Shown: positions 24,388-35,831 of the stretch, piece by piece
Layout of the letters: every line of letters begins with the position of its first letter
Position numbering within the stretch: the first letter of the stretch is position 1
Assembly (NCBI GenBank): GCA_019915135.1
Contig: JAHLMK010000002.1
Location: 2,852,001-2,916,000 of the forward strand
Reading direction: 5' to 3'
From: Strobilurus pachycystidiatus
Lineage: Eukaryota > Basidiomycota > Agaricomycetes > Agaricales > Physalacriaceae
Length of the DNA stretch: 64,000 nt
Translations under genes and position numbers: made by a program
The notes under the pieces: model-generated
Databases searched by the model: none
What the model was told of the DNA's origin: nothing
What the model saw: the letters and a program-made list of their open reading frames with translations, nothing else

Positions 24388-24458
24388 GATCGGCAAAGCA
24401 ACGGCAGTCGGAAAGGGCGGTCCGCGGACTGCCTGCCTGACTCGAGTTCGATCCTCTC
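24388..24458. promoter_or_regulatory. 71-bp block identical to 29443-29513, upstream of copy A
   Basis: Begins GATCGGCAAAGCAACGGCAG and ends TTCGATCCTCTC. It is identical base for base to the block upstream of copy B, although the two coding regions differ at many sites. It contains the perfect 10-bp palindrome GTCCGCGGAC and starts 78 bp before the copy A ATG. It is probably a shared regulatory element. Confidence 0.65.
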
Positions 24459-25152
24459 CTCACGCTGACTCGGCACACAGGAAGCTCAAATGGTACGCAA
24501 ATTGAGGCGGGTGGCTCGAAGAAGATAAAACATGATTCAAGTTCAAACTAGAGCATCTGTTGAGCTGTGTAGCCGCTCAAGACAAACGCCGGCAGCGTAT
24601 CTCGAAAGTCAGGGACGCGAGATTGCCACCTCGGTTATCACGCAAATCCATACCTGACGTTGAGGCCTACATATGCTCAATTGTAGGTCTGAGCTCCTGA
24701 GAGAGGTGACTGTCTTTCAGATACTGTGCAAATGTGTCCAGGCTGATCTGGAGAGCATGATGCACGCTCGGCACATGATTGCTCCAGTGCGGCACGGAGA
24801 CGCGACGGAGACGCGTATCAGCGGCCGTGACGTGAGGTGAATGGTCGATAGCGAGGATGTCCTTGCGAGTGATCAGACTGCAGCAATCAACGCCAACAAT
24901 GGAAAGTACCGAGCGCCGAGGAAGATTGTGTCTGTAGTTTGGGAACTTGCAGCAAGCAGAGGTCAGTATTTGAGAATGTCAAGGAGGATTCAAGGTGGCC
25001 ACGCCGGAAGTGATGCTTCTTTCCTTCTAGATTGACTGTCAAGTTGACTAAGCTTTCCGAAGTTTATTATCCGGATCCAAATCAACGCCTTATAGTGTGA
25101 CGATGCGAAAGGTCAAATACGATTTTCAACCCCCACGATCCCCATACCACAC
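24459..25152. other. Intergenic, upstream of the hydrolase gene
   Basis: About 690 bp with no convincing gene. One short plus-strand frame at 24841-25035 has an ATG but no recognisable product. Confidence 0.35.
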
Positions 25153-26457
25153 ATGTCTGAAATCACCATAACGCCCGCTCCTCTCCCCTCCTCTGTGTCT
25201 GGTGCCATGGTCTCTGTGCGCGCCATGATCGCAGGACATCTCACCCTCCCTGCGGCTATGTTTTTCACCCCTGTTCTACCCGGTCGCGAGCGCGCGCACT
25301 TTCCAATATGGGCGTTCCTCATCGAGCATCACGCCACAGGAAGGAAACTGATGTTCGACCTCGGCATGAGGACGGACGTCGAGAACCTTCCCCCGATGTT
25401 CAACAAAATGGTTAACATGGTCAAGGAATTGCCTGGAGGGTTTCAGGAGATGATCCTAGAGAAAGATGTGGCGACTCAGTTGAAGGAAGGAGGCGTCGCT
25501 CTTGAAGACGTTGGAGCTGTAATTTGGAGGTGAGCAGGTTTTCATGGCTTCACAGAAGTCAGGAAGCATCCTAATATGCCTTTGAAGCCATTATCACGTC
25601 GACCATATTGGTAGGTCACTGCTTTCATGTATCGAATGGCCTTCGCGACTGATTAGGACAAACTCCAGGCGACGTGTCCACCTTTCCAGTTGAAACGGAT
25701 CTCGTCATTCACGAGGATACGGACATACGTACCTATCCTACGCACGAGGATTCTGTGCTCACAGAAAGCTCCTTCGAGTGAGTTGACTAGTCACTCGTCT
25801 CACATGCTCTGAGCTTGAGCTTCTCTGTATCAGGAACCGTAACGTTATCAAGCTTTCCTTCAAAGCCACCGATCTCTCCATCGCTGGCCTGGATGCTCTG
25901 GATTACTTTGGCGACGGAAGTTTCTACCTTCTGAACACTCTCGGGGTGTGTACTTTTTTCATTCAACTGTTCATTCATCTAACGTATAACGGTAGCATTG
26001 CCGCGGCCACATGTCCGCTCTAGCGCGCGTTACACCAACAACGTTTGTCCTCCTAGGCGGAGACTGTTGCCATCACGTTGGAGACATCCGTCCCTCGCCC
26101 CACCACCGCGCGTTGTGTCCGTGCCCATCCCATGTCGTGAAACTCGCGAACGCCGCTGTATCAAACGAGCATTATCCGAACTTCGATCTGGAAACGCGGA
26201 CGGAGCCAATGCTCCACCCAGCTGTCGGGCCATACGAGGATTATGATATTGCCAAGGAGACGATGGGGAAGGTGGGGCAGTTGGATGCGCATCCGGATGT
26301 TTTGACGCTGTTGGCACATGACGCCGCGGCTGAGGAGGTCCTGGAGGTGTTCCCAGGAAGTGTTGATGAATGGAAAGCGAAAGGATGGAAGGAGAGGATG
26401 CTCTGGGCTTTCATGGAGGTGGGCAATAAGGATTTTAGGTTCTCTGCTGAGGTTTAA
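25153..26457 (+). CDS. Metallo-beta-lactamase-fold hydrolase
   Basis: About 330 residues in five or six exons. Likely a di-zinc hydrolase of the lactonase-like fungal group. The start MSEITITPAPLPSSVSGAMV precedes FPIWAFLIEHHATGRKLMFD. The zinc-1 motif is assembled across an intron as SHYHVDHIG (HxHxDH). A further exon supplies GLDALDYFGDGSFYLLNTLG, which splices to HCRGHMSALARVTP (the GH-x-x-GH position, here GHCRGH), then FVLLGGDCCHHVGDIRP. The C-terminus ends FRFSAEV. All main metal ligands are visible. The Cys inside GHCRGH is uncommon. The substrate is unknown. It sits between the two F-box paralogues, so it was either trapped by or travelled with their duplication. Confidence 0.85.
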
Positions 26458-26541
26458 GCTGTGATGGTTAGTAGAAAGAGCTCTGCCAGTCACTGAACAG
26501 GAAACTTTCGATAACTAGCTACTACATATATAAGCTGTTTT

Positions 26542-29355
26542 CTACTCGATACGCCAATACTCACTGAGCTTCCAAGGGAGCGCCGCGCGACTCGGATTAG
26601 CCATATTCGCGTCAGCCATCGCCTCTCCCAACGGGTTCCCCATGCGAGTCCACACTCGACTGGGAAAACTACCAACAGGATCCCATACGGCGGGCATTCC
26701 GTTGAACGAGATACCTTCAAGACTGGGACATGTGTTGAAGAACATCACAGCGTGTTGACGCTGGATGGCGTCGAGACCGTCGTCATCAACTGGGAAGTCT
26801 TCCCTTCTTGGTCGATACGAAAGAGAGGGGATGGTCATGATCAGGGATTTTAGGGAAGGGAGTGATTCGGCTATAGTCCTGGCTGCTTCCACCTAAAGAA
26901 ATGAATTAGACGGCCGCAGATTCAAATGGGCGTTGAAGCGACGGACCAAATCTTGTTCATCCTGACCATAGGCATGGTCATACATGGCATGCCGTTTGAT
27001 CTCTAGCGAGAGAAGATTCGGGAAGTTGTGCGCCGTGTCCTTGATGAGCGACAATCCCGACCCCGTCAGCATCGCCTTCACAGCCGAGGGTGCGAAGGAA
27101 GGGAAGTATACACGCCCTGTAAATATGTTTAGCTTCTCGAACGCCGCCAAGGACTCCAAACTGTCTGGAAGTGCAGCGACCGAATACCCCGAGACGAATA
27201 AGTGTTGGAGGTGTGGACATGAGACGGCTAAATCGAGACCGGTCGCAGTCTGCAGGGTGTCATTGGGCGATGGAAAAACACCCGGCGCAAGATCCTTGGT
27301 GATACGCAGAGACGTGATGGAGGAGAAGCATCGAGCGAGGACATCCTGCAGCGCAGTCGATGTCAGATCTGTGGCTGATAGATTGAGCGTCTCTAGGTTG
27401 ACGCATACGGGCATTCCGTCGGCCTCGTTCCATCTGCCTTGTCCGGCAAACAGCGGCATGGTGAGCGAGCGCAATGAAGGTGAGCCGATGATACGTTTTA
27501 TGGGCATCTGGAAAGATGCGGGAAGAGCATTCATTTCGAAACACTGAACGCTGTGCGGGATTTGTCCCCGAGGCACTGTCACCCGCGGTTGATTCTGCGG
27601 GTTGGCGGCTTCTGGATCCGGGAGCACGAAGCGTTGAAGACGGATGGTGACCATATTTGGCCAGTGTTTCGCGATGAAGTCAAGAGCAACGGCCATTACA
27701 TCGGAGATGGAAGCGTTCGTCGCATCGGAGATAGACGGGTCGAACAAGCTCGCCGTGTCAGAAATGGGTGTGAAGATGGTAATATGGGAGAGTCCAGTCA
27801 TGGATCTCGCTAAGGGCGACATCAAGGTAGGCATAACGTCCGGCACGGTGGGAGTATTGTGGGAGGTAAAATTGTATAAATGAAAATGAAACGTCCGTAC
27901 AAGCCCAGCGAGGGCGGGGTTGTCGGAAAGCATCCTGGTCAAAGTGATGACGCTTTCGGAAGTGTTGGCGGGTAACGGGCGGAACCAGGGTGGGGTCTTG
28001 TAGTAAAAAAACAGCGACTCGACGAATTTGGTTGGATCGGCATATATCAGCGGCCGACATACGTCGCACATTGCGCGAGAGACAAGCGTCAGGTTAAGAA
28101 GAGAATCAGAGGGGAGGTAAGTAATGATATGCATGTGTAGTTCTGTGGGAAGGTCGGCGAAAGGACTTTGTTGAGCATGAGCAGGAGTAGAGAGCTCAAG
28201 ACTAGGAGGAGATGGGCTGGAAGTCGCCGGAAGTTCGGCAATGAGTGTCCGATAGAGATCTCCTATCGCATCAGCAAAATCTCCCCCAAGATTCAGCAGT
28301 TCTTCGCCAATCAGCATCGAAAGCCAACGACGATCGGAGACGACCTCGGGCATCCTGATCCCCACCGCTCGATTTCGTGCTGCCGCCTCTCTAAGAAGCA
28401 CATACAGCGCGATGATGGTCTCAAAGCACTTCTGATTGTATGTTTCTCGCAACTCTGAGCTTTTGGTGAGCCAGGCTGCCTCGTCGTCGGTTCTTCGTCG
28501 AGGGTGGGCTTGAGCCCAAAAGTCTTTGTGTAGGCGTTCGCCAGAATACGCAGCGCCATTGAAGGTCGTACGGGATTCGGTGTCATAGATCTTTACCGCG
28601 TCGAAGACTTTCTCGTCGACGCTGAACTGCTTTGCCATACCGCACGCTGCGACCAAATTGACCCTGAGGAAATAGGCCACGGTAATAGACATGAAGCGTG
28701 TCAAGCCGACCTCGCGCTGAGCTCTGGTGGCCGCGTCTAGTGAATATAAGCTTGGCTCTCCGGCTATGGACAAACATAAGTACCGAGTACAGCGTCCAGT
28801 TGATAGAACTCGACTCGAGGATGTTGGGAAAGATACACAAGACTAGGCAAGCAGTGGGAGACATCGGCGGGTATCGTGATAGCCTGGATCACGAGATTCG
28901 AGGCTCTTGGATTTGGTGGCGAGTGGGGACGGAGTATCGTCTCCCAGTACGCCAGAGTGTTGTACCTATCCTCAACCGGAGGCACGTTGATTCTGGACCA
29001 GGTATCTGTTGGAAACAGACCGTCCGGAGTCACACCCCCGTTGAGCCACTCTGTTGTGGATGCGTTCGGCTTGGGAAGACCAGAGATCAAGGCATCAGCA
29101 GCATCTACGATCACGGAAGTGAGGTGCTGAGTGAAGGCAGAGAAGTGCGGAGGAAGAGAAGAATGGGTTCCGTCGGAGGTTCGACGAGACCTGAATTCCA
29201 GTTTAGGGCCAGGACTTTTTGTTTTACCACGGTCGAGAGATAGCTCAATGACATCTGTGAGTACTGCTTCGATTTTAGCCGGAATTGAACGGGACCAACA
29301 AGGGTAAAATCTCACTGTGCCACGGAATGTCAGAATCGTTGAATAAGGGAAGCAT
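26542..29355 (-). CDS. Large F-box protein with novel N-terminal half, copy B
   Basis: 886 residues. Exons are 29355-29316, 29263-28784, 28736-26947 and 26892-26542 (2661 nt, in frame). All three introns are at the same sites as in copy A, and exons 1, 3 and 4 have the same lengths as in A. The start MLPLFNDSDIPWH splices onto ILTDVIELSLDRGKT. The F-box is FADLPTELHMHIITYLPSDS with LLNLTLVSRAMCDVCRPLIY. Donor 3 is GTCCGT rather than GTACGT. It is the upstream member of a tandem pair and has a 183-bp divergent promoter shared with the gene at 29539. It appears functional. The ligand or substrate is unknown. Confidence 0.85.
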
Positions 29356-29442
29356 CTTGGAGGCAGGTTCTCTAGTTTTCTAAATCTGGAGCGCGTTGGG
29401 AGGCCCCTGCTCGTGAGTCGTGGTGGTGCGTGTTTACGTTGC

Positions 29443-29513
29443 GATCGGCAAAGCAACGGCAGTCGGAAAGGGCGGTCCGCGGACTGCCTGCCTGACTCGA
29501 GTTCGATCCTCTC
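29443..29513. promoter_or_regulatory. 71-bp block identical to 24388-24458, in a bidirectional promoter
   Basis: Same 71 bases as upstream of copy A, including the GTCCGCGGAC palindrome. It lies 88 bp before the copy B ATG and only 25 bp before the divergent ATG at 29539, so it could serve both genes. It contains a match to the Pol III B-box consensus (GTTCGATCC), but I cannot fold a tRNA around it. Confidence 0.65.
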
Positions 29514-29538
29514 TTGACGCTTTCCATCTTAGTGCATC

Positions 29539-30519
29539 ATGGACTGTGAACTCATGGCGCCCATACGTGCCGACATTCCTGTAGATGTTGCGCGCTACAT
29601 ATCTGAGATCGCAGCGACCGACCATAAATCGACAGCTTCGGCGCTCGTTCGAGTATCCAAGACGATTCACCGCTGGTAAGTGGCCTTCCTCCGCGTGCCA
29701 TGCATACTACATGATGTCTCCTGTAGGATCGAGCCCATTCTCTACCGATTTATATGCATCCGAACCGATAAGCAGCTTTATGCCTTTCACAGAACCGCTC
29801 GTGCTCGAAAATCAAGCAATCCCACGTTTCTACCTACCGCTGTGAAGGTCCTTCACTGCATTGACATACTATCGAGTGCACCCCCAGAACACATTGCGTA
29901 TATTCTTTCGCAGTCTACAGGCGCTGTGTCGGCTTCGTTATGGTCCTACCACCCTGTAGACACAATGGACTCCATCCTAGAACATTACGCTTCGCCTGCC
30001 ACCCTCCGTCGTCTCTCAATCCGATACGACCACACTTCCGTGGATTGCCGGGACATCCCCAGATCTCTCACACATCTTGAATTATTGATGCGAACCACTG
30101 GTTCTGTGACTGGTCTCTGGGGCGATCTGTTCTCTCGCTGCCGGTCCCTCACCCATCTCATGCTGCGATTCAATCCATACAGGACAACAGTCTTGGCCTC
30201 AGGGGCATTTTGCGCCACCTCCAAGGCGATATTTGCGGCTGCCACACCGCGCCTCAGAGTCCTAATATTGTCACCTCTTCCCCCATCTCTAGGGCAGGGT
30301 CGAACCCAATCAGTCCATGTAGCTGGAAAACGTAAATGGGAGTTCTTTGCAGAGCAGTTGGCGGAGAAGGTTGATGACGTGCGATTGGTTTTGCTGCGTT
30401 CGAGAGCGGAGTGGGGGACGGACTTTGACTCGAAGCCGAGGGTGGGGTACCTACCGCCTGAGGAAACAGGCGCATGGGAAGCCGCCGAGTCACTTTTGAC
30501 TGCTCAGTTGAATCTGTGA
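29539..30519 (+). CDS. Short F-box-like protein, family member 2
   Basis: 309 residues from exons 29539-29675 and 29727-30519 (930 nt, in frame). The N-terminus APIRADIPVDVARYISEIAA matches the F-box-like start of the 17.2-kb and 35.8-kb genes, and the intron splits the same Trp codon (TIHRW-IEPILYRF). The body includes SLTHLELLMRTTG and SLTHLMLRFNPY LRR-like strands. The C-terminus RVGYLPPEETGAWEAAESLL is a diverged form of the DWGY...DAWE motif. It is divergent from F-box copy B, and the promoter is shared. Confidence 0.8.
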
Positions 30520-31030
30520 AGAAGTTTTCCACAAGTAGTCCAAGTCCAGTCATCCAACTGAATTTCTTTCTTTCCTATTCCACGGCTACCGTAATGTGAA
30601 AGTCGTCTGGTACAGCCCGAAATCCCCAATGTATTTCTCGTGTATATTAAATGTGGATCCCTTTTCTTGACCGTTGACCTGCGGAGTCTTTGCCCTATGC
30701 CCATCATGCTGCTCAGGATACGAAGTATGAGGACCGTGCACCAGCTACCACTGCGCCCTTCCTGCGAATAGAGGACACAGCGCAGGATGTGACATCTATC
30801 AGGAAGAAAAAAAATGCATGGGACGCGATAGGTTCATACAGCCTCCTTGACCTCTTCGAGCGAGTAAACTACCCCTCCTGGAAGACCAGACACTGGAACT
30901 ATATCTATGCTTCTACAATTACAATACAAAGAAATACGCGTCGTACCAGCCGTTGCTTACAGTTCGTGATTTTACTGTCCTACTCAGTATGTATATAGGA
31001 AAGAAAGTTAGATCACGGAAATACACAACA
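30520..31030. other. Convergent intergenic region
   Basis: Holds the 3' ends of two convergent genes. The only sizeable frame (30690-30998 plus) has no recognisable features. Confidence 0.4.
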
Positions 31031-32841
31031 TCAGTCCTGAAATTTGTCCATATGAACATTCGACATGTTGATGTGGTCAACACTAGCACCGGGGCCATCA
31101 TTCGTGGAAGTATATGACTCTGCCCATCGGCCCTTCCGAGCCTCAGCCTCCTGCCGGTACTGCTTAGGCAAGAACGCCAAGCCAGCAAAGTACGCCACGG
31201 GAACGATCTGCGTCGCAACTGAGTCAATCCCAACGTGCGCATCGACTGAGAACCGGACTCACCACAACCCACACATGCCATGCGACGTCAACGGAATGAG
31301 GTGCGTCCCCGCGTCCAGTCATATTCGGCCACTCCGTATGGTACCCTGTTCTTACCTGATAAAACGCCATCGCAATAATGAGCAAACCGAACACGGCGTG
31401 CACGTAGTTCTGGACCGGGCGTCTCGTAGCGCCCTTCGGTTTCACATAATGGATGAACGCTCCAATGCCGCACTGGACGAGATAGATGACGAAGAGCGCG
31501 ACGCCCCATCGCTATGACATATCAATGTGGTAAGTGACGACCAGACGCTGACAGACAGCAATATACATACCTTGTGGTTGTCATCTAAATGAAGCGCTTG
31601 AGCTGATTCGACGCTCTGAATGCCCAATGCAAACCCGATGAGGATAGTGCTTCCGGCTGTGTCAAGTACATGTCAGTCAGGTTCCACGTCTAGCAACGCT
31701 CGAAATTAGTCTCACCCAATGCGAACTGAGATATCCAATGGCCGGTGTACCACTGAGGCGAGAACGTCCTTAGATACCGGGCGAGGAGGGAGCCAAAGGG
31801 GAGGAAGATCAAGAAGCCAATTGAGCAAAAGACGGCGTGTGCGACGATAAGGCGCTGATAGGGCTGTAATGGGATGTCGTCCGTTGGTCCACTCGAAGAG
31901 GAGGAGCCTCCTCTCGAACTAGTACTGGTGGCGGTACTCGCAGCCGTAGTAGAAGTGCCAGTGCCAGTACCCGTGTCAGTGGCGGTCGAGGTGGCCGTCA
32001 AATCTAGCGTGGCAGACCCATGCTCGAGATGCTGCTGGATGGTCGCATCCGCATCTTTCGAGTCCGGGTTGGTAATCCCGAAGGCAAAGACGATATTCTG
32101 CGACGAAGCACCATCCGTCTATTACACAACACCGTTAGGAATCGCGCAGCACATCAGTGCGCAGTCAACGCACCTCAACGGAGAACGTAAACTTGGTATC
32201 AGAAGTGGACGTCTGAAATGAAATCGGGAATCAGGATCAGGCCCGAATGACACCCTTCCTTCGCGACGTACTGAGCTGAGACTCTCTTGCAGCGTTGCCA
32301 CACGGGCGGGGTTCGTCACAACGCTCGGCATAGTGTATCTGCTCGCCTGTCTCTGCGACAGCGTGATGGACCCGTCGTCGTTCGCCCACATGATGACCAT
32401 TGGCGACCCAACCATTCGGGACCCAAAACCCCTGAAAAGCGAGGGACGGTAAGCTTCCGCAGAGAACAAAGGTTGAAGGATGGAAGGGTCAGGACGTACA
32501 TTCCCATCCATCCCGGCGTCCGCTTTCCAGTACTCGAGAGTTCATCTGGTAGATCCATATCGTTAACATTCCTGTGCAAGAAACCAAGATTGAAGGACGC
32601 GTACATTCGACAACGGACCCATTGACGGTCGCAGTAACACACATGTTCTATCTCGGGATTGAACGCGTGTGTAGTAGAACACAAATGGGAGACCCACAGT
32701 ACCGCATTGTTTATCGCCAGTCGCCCGACGCTGTACTCATCATTAGAAAACAACCTCGCCACAAAACGCAGAGCGCACCAAACTCGACGCCGACACCGAA
32801 TACCCGAGCAATGACAGTGAAGCGAGAAGGAAAAAATGCAT
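31031..32841 (-). CDS. DOMON-cytochrome b561 membrane protein
   Basis: Secreted-side DOMON heme domain fused to a cytochrome b561 electron-transfer domain. The start at 32841 gives a signal peptide (MHFFLLASLSLLGYSVSA). DOMON segments are CVTATVNGSVVE, GWMGM, GFGSRMVGSPMVIMWANDD and SITLSQRQA. A Ser/Thr/Gly linker follows, then b561: LIVAHAVFCSIGFLIFLPFG, YTGHWISQFALG, HLDDNHK and NYVHAVFGLLIIAMAFYQ, which supply the four His expected for two hemes. The last exon ends MSNVHMDKFQD. About nine short introns are needed, and not every junction was checked. Such proteins pass electrons across the membrane to extracellular acceptors. A role in feeding LPMOs is inferred only. Confidence 0.85.
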
Positions 32842-33106
32842 GGGGTGAGGATGGGGGAACCGGATCCTTACCATTCATCCCGACTTATATACAATGCAGA
32901 GAGTGCCTGTCAGTTCTTTACGAATATCATTTAGAAACGGAGGAAGGGGCGAATGGTTACGTCGTGCCGTGCCGTACCTTGACCGATGCCCGCTCAGAAG
33001 GGAGATCCGCCACCCAAATCTTTCCCACGTAGACGAACGTCGCTCAAGGTGAAACCCACGTTATCAAAGTATGTACTACACCTTAATCAATCACAATCTA
33101 TCCCCA

Positions 33107-35161
33107 CTAGCGCTTATGATGTCTGCGTGCCTCCCCGCCCAGCCGAGTCAGCAATGTCGGCGGGGGCGCTGGCGCCGGCGGCGGTTCTTCCTTACTCAGC
33201 GCCGCGCCCCTAATGGAGAACCCGCCCCCGCCCCCGCCCCCTGGACTCTTGATCCCCGGACTCTTGAGCGATAGCTGTCTCAAACCTTCCACCGGAGGCT
33301 CTGGTCTGCTTCCCATGCGCTCCAACAACGACACCGTCGCCTGGGTCTTGACCTTCTTCGCATTTCGTGGAGGGAGCTCGGACGTCTGGGTGCGCGGACG
33401 CTTGAGGGGCGGTGACGGCAGGGGTGACTTACTTGGCGGCTTGGAGGGCAATGAGTGGTGGACGGATTTGAGCGGCGCCGTTGCCGGTGCTCTGACTGGA
33501 AGCAGAGGTGCTGGTGGTGTCTTGACTGGAGGAGGAGGCACATTTTGCACGGGCGGTTTGATGGACTGACGAGCGGAAGAAGAAATCAACTTGACGCAGA
33601 AAGTAATGAAATACACACCTTCACAAGCCGCTGAATGGATGTGTCTGGTATCGTGGTGAGTGTTTGAACCGCGGTGTATGCGGTAGAGGGGATATGCCAG
33701 CCTTGCTGTTGACACTGCGCAAAACGGTCAGATTGAGCCGTCAACACATGATGAGACTCACTCGTTGACAGACGATCAACAGAGACTTGTATGCGTTGAT
33801 GGTTTCTGGTAGGATTGGTTGACCTGACAATCCCTTGAACAGTGTTAGTGTGCAACCCAAGTAGGAAGATCGAAACGCACATCGAGGATCGCAGGCATCC
33901 CGCCCAACGTCAGCTCTATCTGGCGCGGTAAGGTTTTACCCTGAGCTGCTTCATGCGCGACCCCGAGCATTCCTATGAACTGATACAAGACAAAGAGCCG
34001 CTCAGACCGTGGCAGCTGTTGAAGCTTTGGGCGAGGTATCAACTGCTGCATATATAACATCAGTAGGTCGAGCGCAGAGGCAGCCTTTTTGTCGTAGACG
34101 AGAATGTGTGCAAGTTCAAGAAACGGTTTGGTGGACTGGAGAGTAACTGGGGATCGGGCGTAGTCCACGGGAATAGACGGCCTGATACGGGAGTCGATCT
34201 CAGAAAGTAGTTTCTCGCTGTGTTCGGACTGCTGGGAAAACAAAGCCAGTGGTAGGACATGCTCGCGAACGGCCTTCAGAAAGTCTTCGTCGGTTAGGCC
34301 TGGTAAAGCCTGTAGCAGTCAGCACATGGAAGTCACATTTATAACGGTACCCACTTTCAGGAACGCGGTGGCATATTCTTGATTGTGAGCTGGTTTATTG
34401 TTCTTGTCAATCGCCTGTCTTGCAGAGGTCGTGAGGAAGGTGTGGACCAGAGACGCCAATTTGATCCGAATGTCACGCTCGTCATCGTCCGCAGAGTCGT
34501 CGGCCGGAAGGAGTTGGTCGTACAACACGCTCAGCGTAACAGAGGGCGACATGTCCAAATGGTCCACGAGCGCCTGTTGGATAACACGGACCTCATCTTC
34601 CTCGTCTACAGCAGACATCAGCCTGTGTGCTATGAGCATAGCTGATTACACGCACCGCTTTGCAACAGCTGCAGTAGCACATCGGTGTTCCTTTTGACCA
34701 GTCTCGCGTCGGCGACAGAGAGGGACGTTATGGCCTTGTATCCTTCAATCCTGACCTGTCGTAGTGTCAGACAGGGCGCAGACAGCGCGGAAAAGGGTGG
34801 GCTGACCGACGCGACCGAGTCTTCGCAGACGTCGTACACAGCGTTGATGGCGTCCTCCTCGATGTCGGTGAATTCCGTGAAGAAGAAGCGGATGTTGCGG
34901 ACCGCGAGGATCTTGAGGTGGGTGCTTGTGTGATGCGCCAGTTCGATAAGCTTTTCCAAAACAGATCGTCGCGCCTGTTCCGCGCTGTTAGCATGCGCCA
35001 CAAACTACTATGCCCCAATATCACCTGGGTCTCCTTGGGGGCTGCGTTCGCTTCCTTCAAGGCCGCTGCGTTCGAATGTCAGGCAGAAAGCCCGCGAAAA
35101 ACGCACAAAACGAACCAGAAACTTGCCGTTCTTCCTCTTTAAACAGTCGCGCAGTTTCCAT
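33107..35161 (-). CDS. API5: API5-like helical-repeat protein
   Basis: Homologue of apoptosis inhibitor 5. The start at 35161 (METARLFKEEERQVS) is tentative. The next exons give ALKEANAAPKETQ, joined to ARRSVLEKLIELAHHTS by a 50-nt intron. The family's core follows: NIRFFFTEFTDIEEDAINAV, YDVCEDSVASV-RIEGYKAI, RLVKRNTDVLLQLLQS, EVRVIQQALVDHLDMS. More helical repeats follow (FLELAHILVYDKKAASALDL), then a Pro/Ser/Lys-rich disordered tail with basic RPRTQTSELPPRNAKKVK, a likely nuclear signal, and RLGGEARRHHKR. Animal API5 is a nuclear protein linked to mRNA export and cell survival. The fungal role is unstudied to my knowledge. Confidence 0.8.
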
Positions 35162-35831
35162 CAAGGTCGCCTCTTCAAGCCCAGTCGCAAGCGGGAGTCG
35201 TTTATCTTCGGTTTTGCCGTTTTCTGGCCAAGAAAGATGAAGGAAAAGCGGGGGAGGGTGGCCCGAAAATTGGGAGATGGTAGTAGCAGGAAGAGATGGA
35301 AAGCAGTCACGTGTGGCACTGCCGTCAAGAAGCGCCGCCCGCCGCTCTGATCGATCGCGACTTTCCCTTTTGGAGTAGCGGGCTGAGGGTAAGAAACTGT
35401 ACAGGATCTCTGAGTGGGCCAGTAACATTTCGGTAGGCAGCAAGACGACGAGTCACTGGACGAAATCGAACATACGCTCATAGAATTCCTTTCAGCTTTA
35501 GATGAGACCCAACCCGCCCATTCATCCGCCAAGAGTACCTCACGGTGTCTCTACCTACAATTGCGATACGTAGCAAACGAGCGGGTCTGTCTGCGCCACA
35601 CGGTGTGTTATTCACTTCCCAAAAGAAGTCCCGCGATCCATATTGAAAAAAAATAGGCCAATAACGGAGATTCAGATCGGCAAGCACGAAAGGACCAGAA
35701 GATGTCAAGAGCCAAAATGAATGGAGACATCTTCGACGACTGTGCTGGGTTGGAATGAATCCGACAGGATCTCTGCGTTATCAAAGTTCAAAGCGTGATA
35801 TTCATTGAACCTTGACTTTTTTCAAGCATAC
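35162..35831. other. Intergenic region upstream of the API5-like gene
   Basis: 670 bp, with no supported gene. It must contain the API5-like promoter and possibly an untranslated first exon. Confidence 0.35.

Noticed and set aside
24440..24460. tRNA-like B-box (GTTCGATCC) in the 71-bp block
   Set aside because: No acceptor or anticodon stem can be folded around it and the T-stem pairs poorly. A real tRNA exists only at 47250-47324.
33213..33569. Gly-rich plus-strand frame
   Set aside because: Antisense shadow of the Pro/Ser-rich tail of the API5-like gene.
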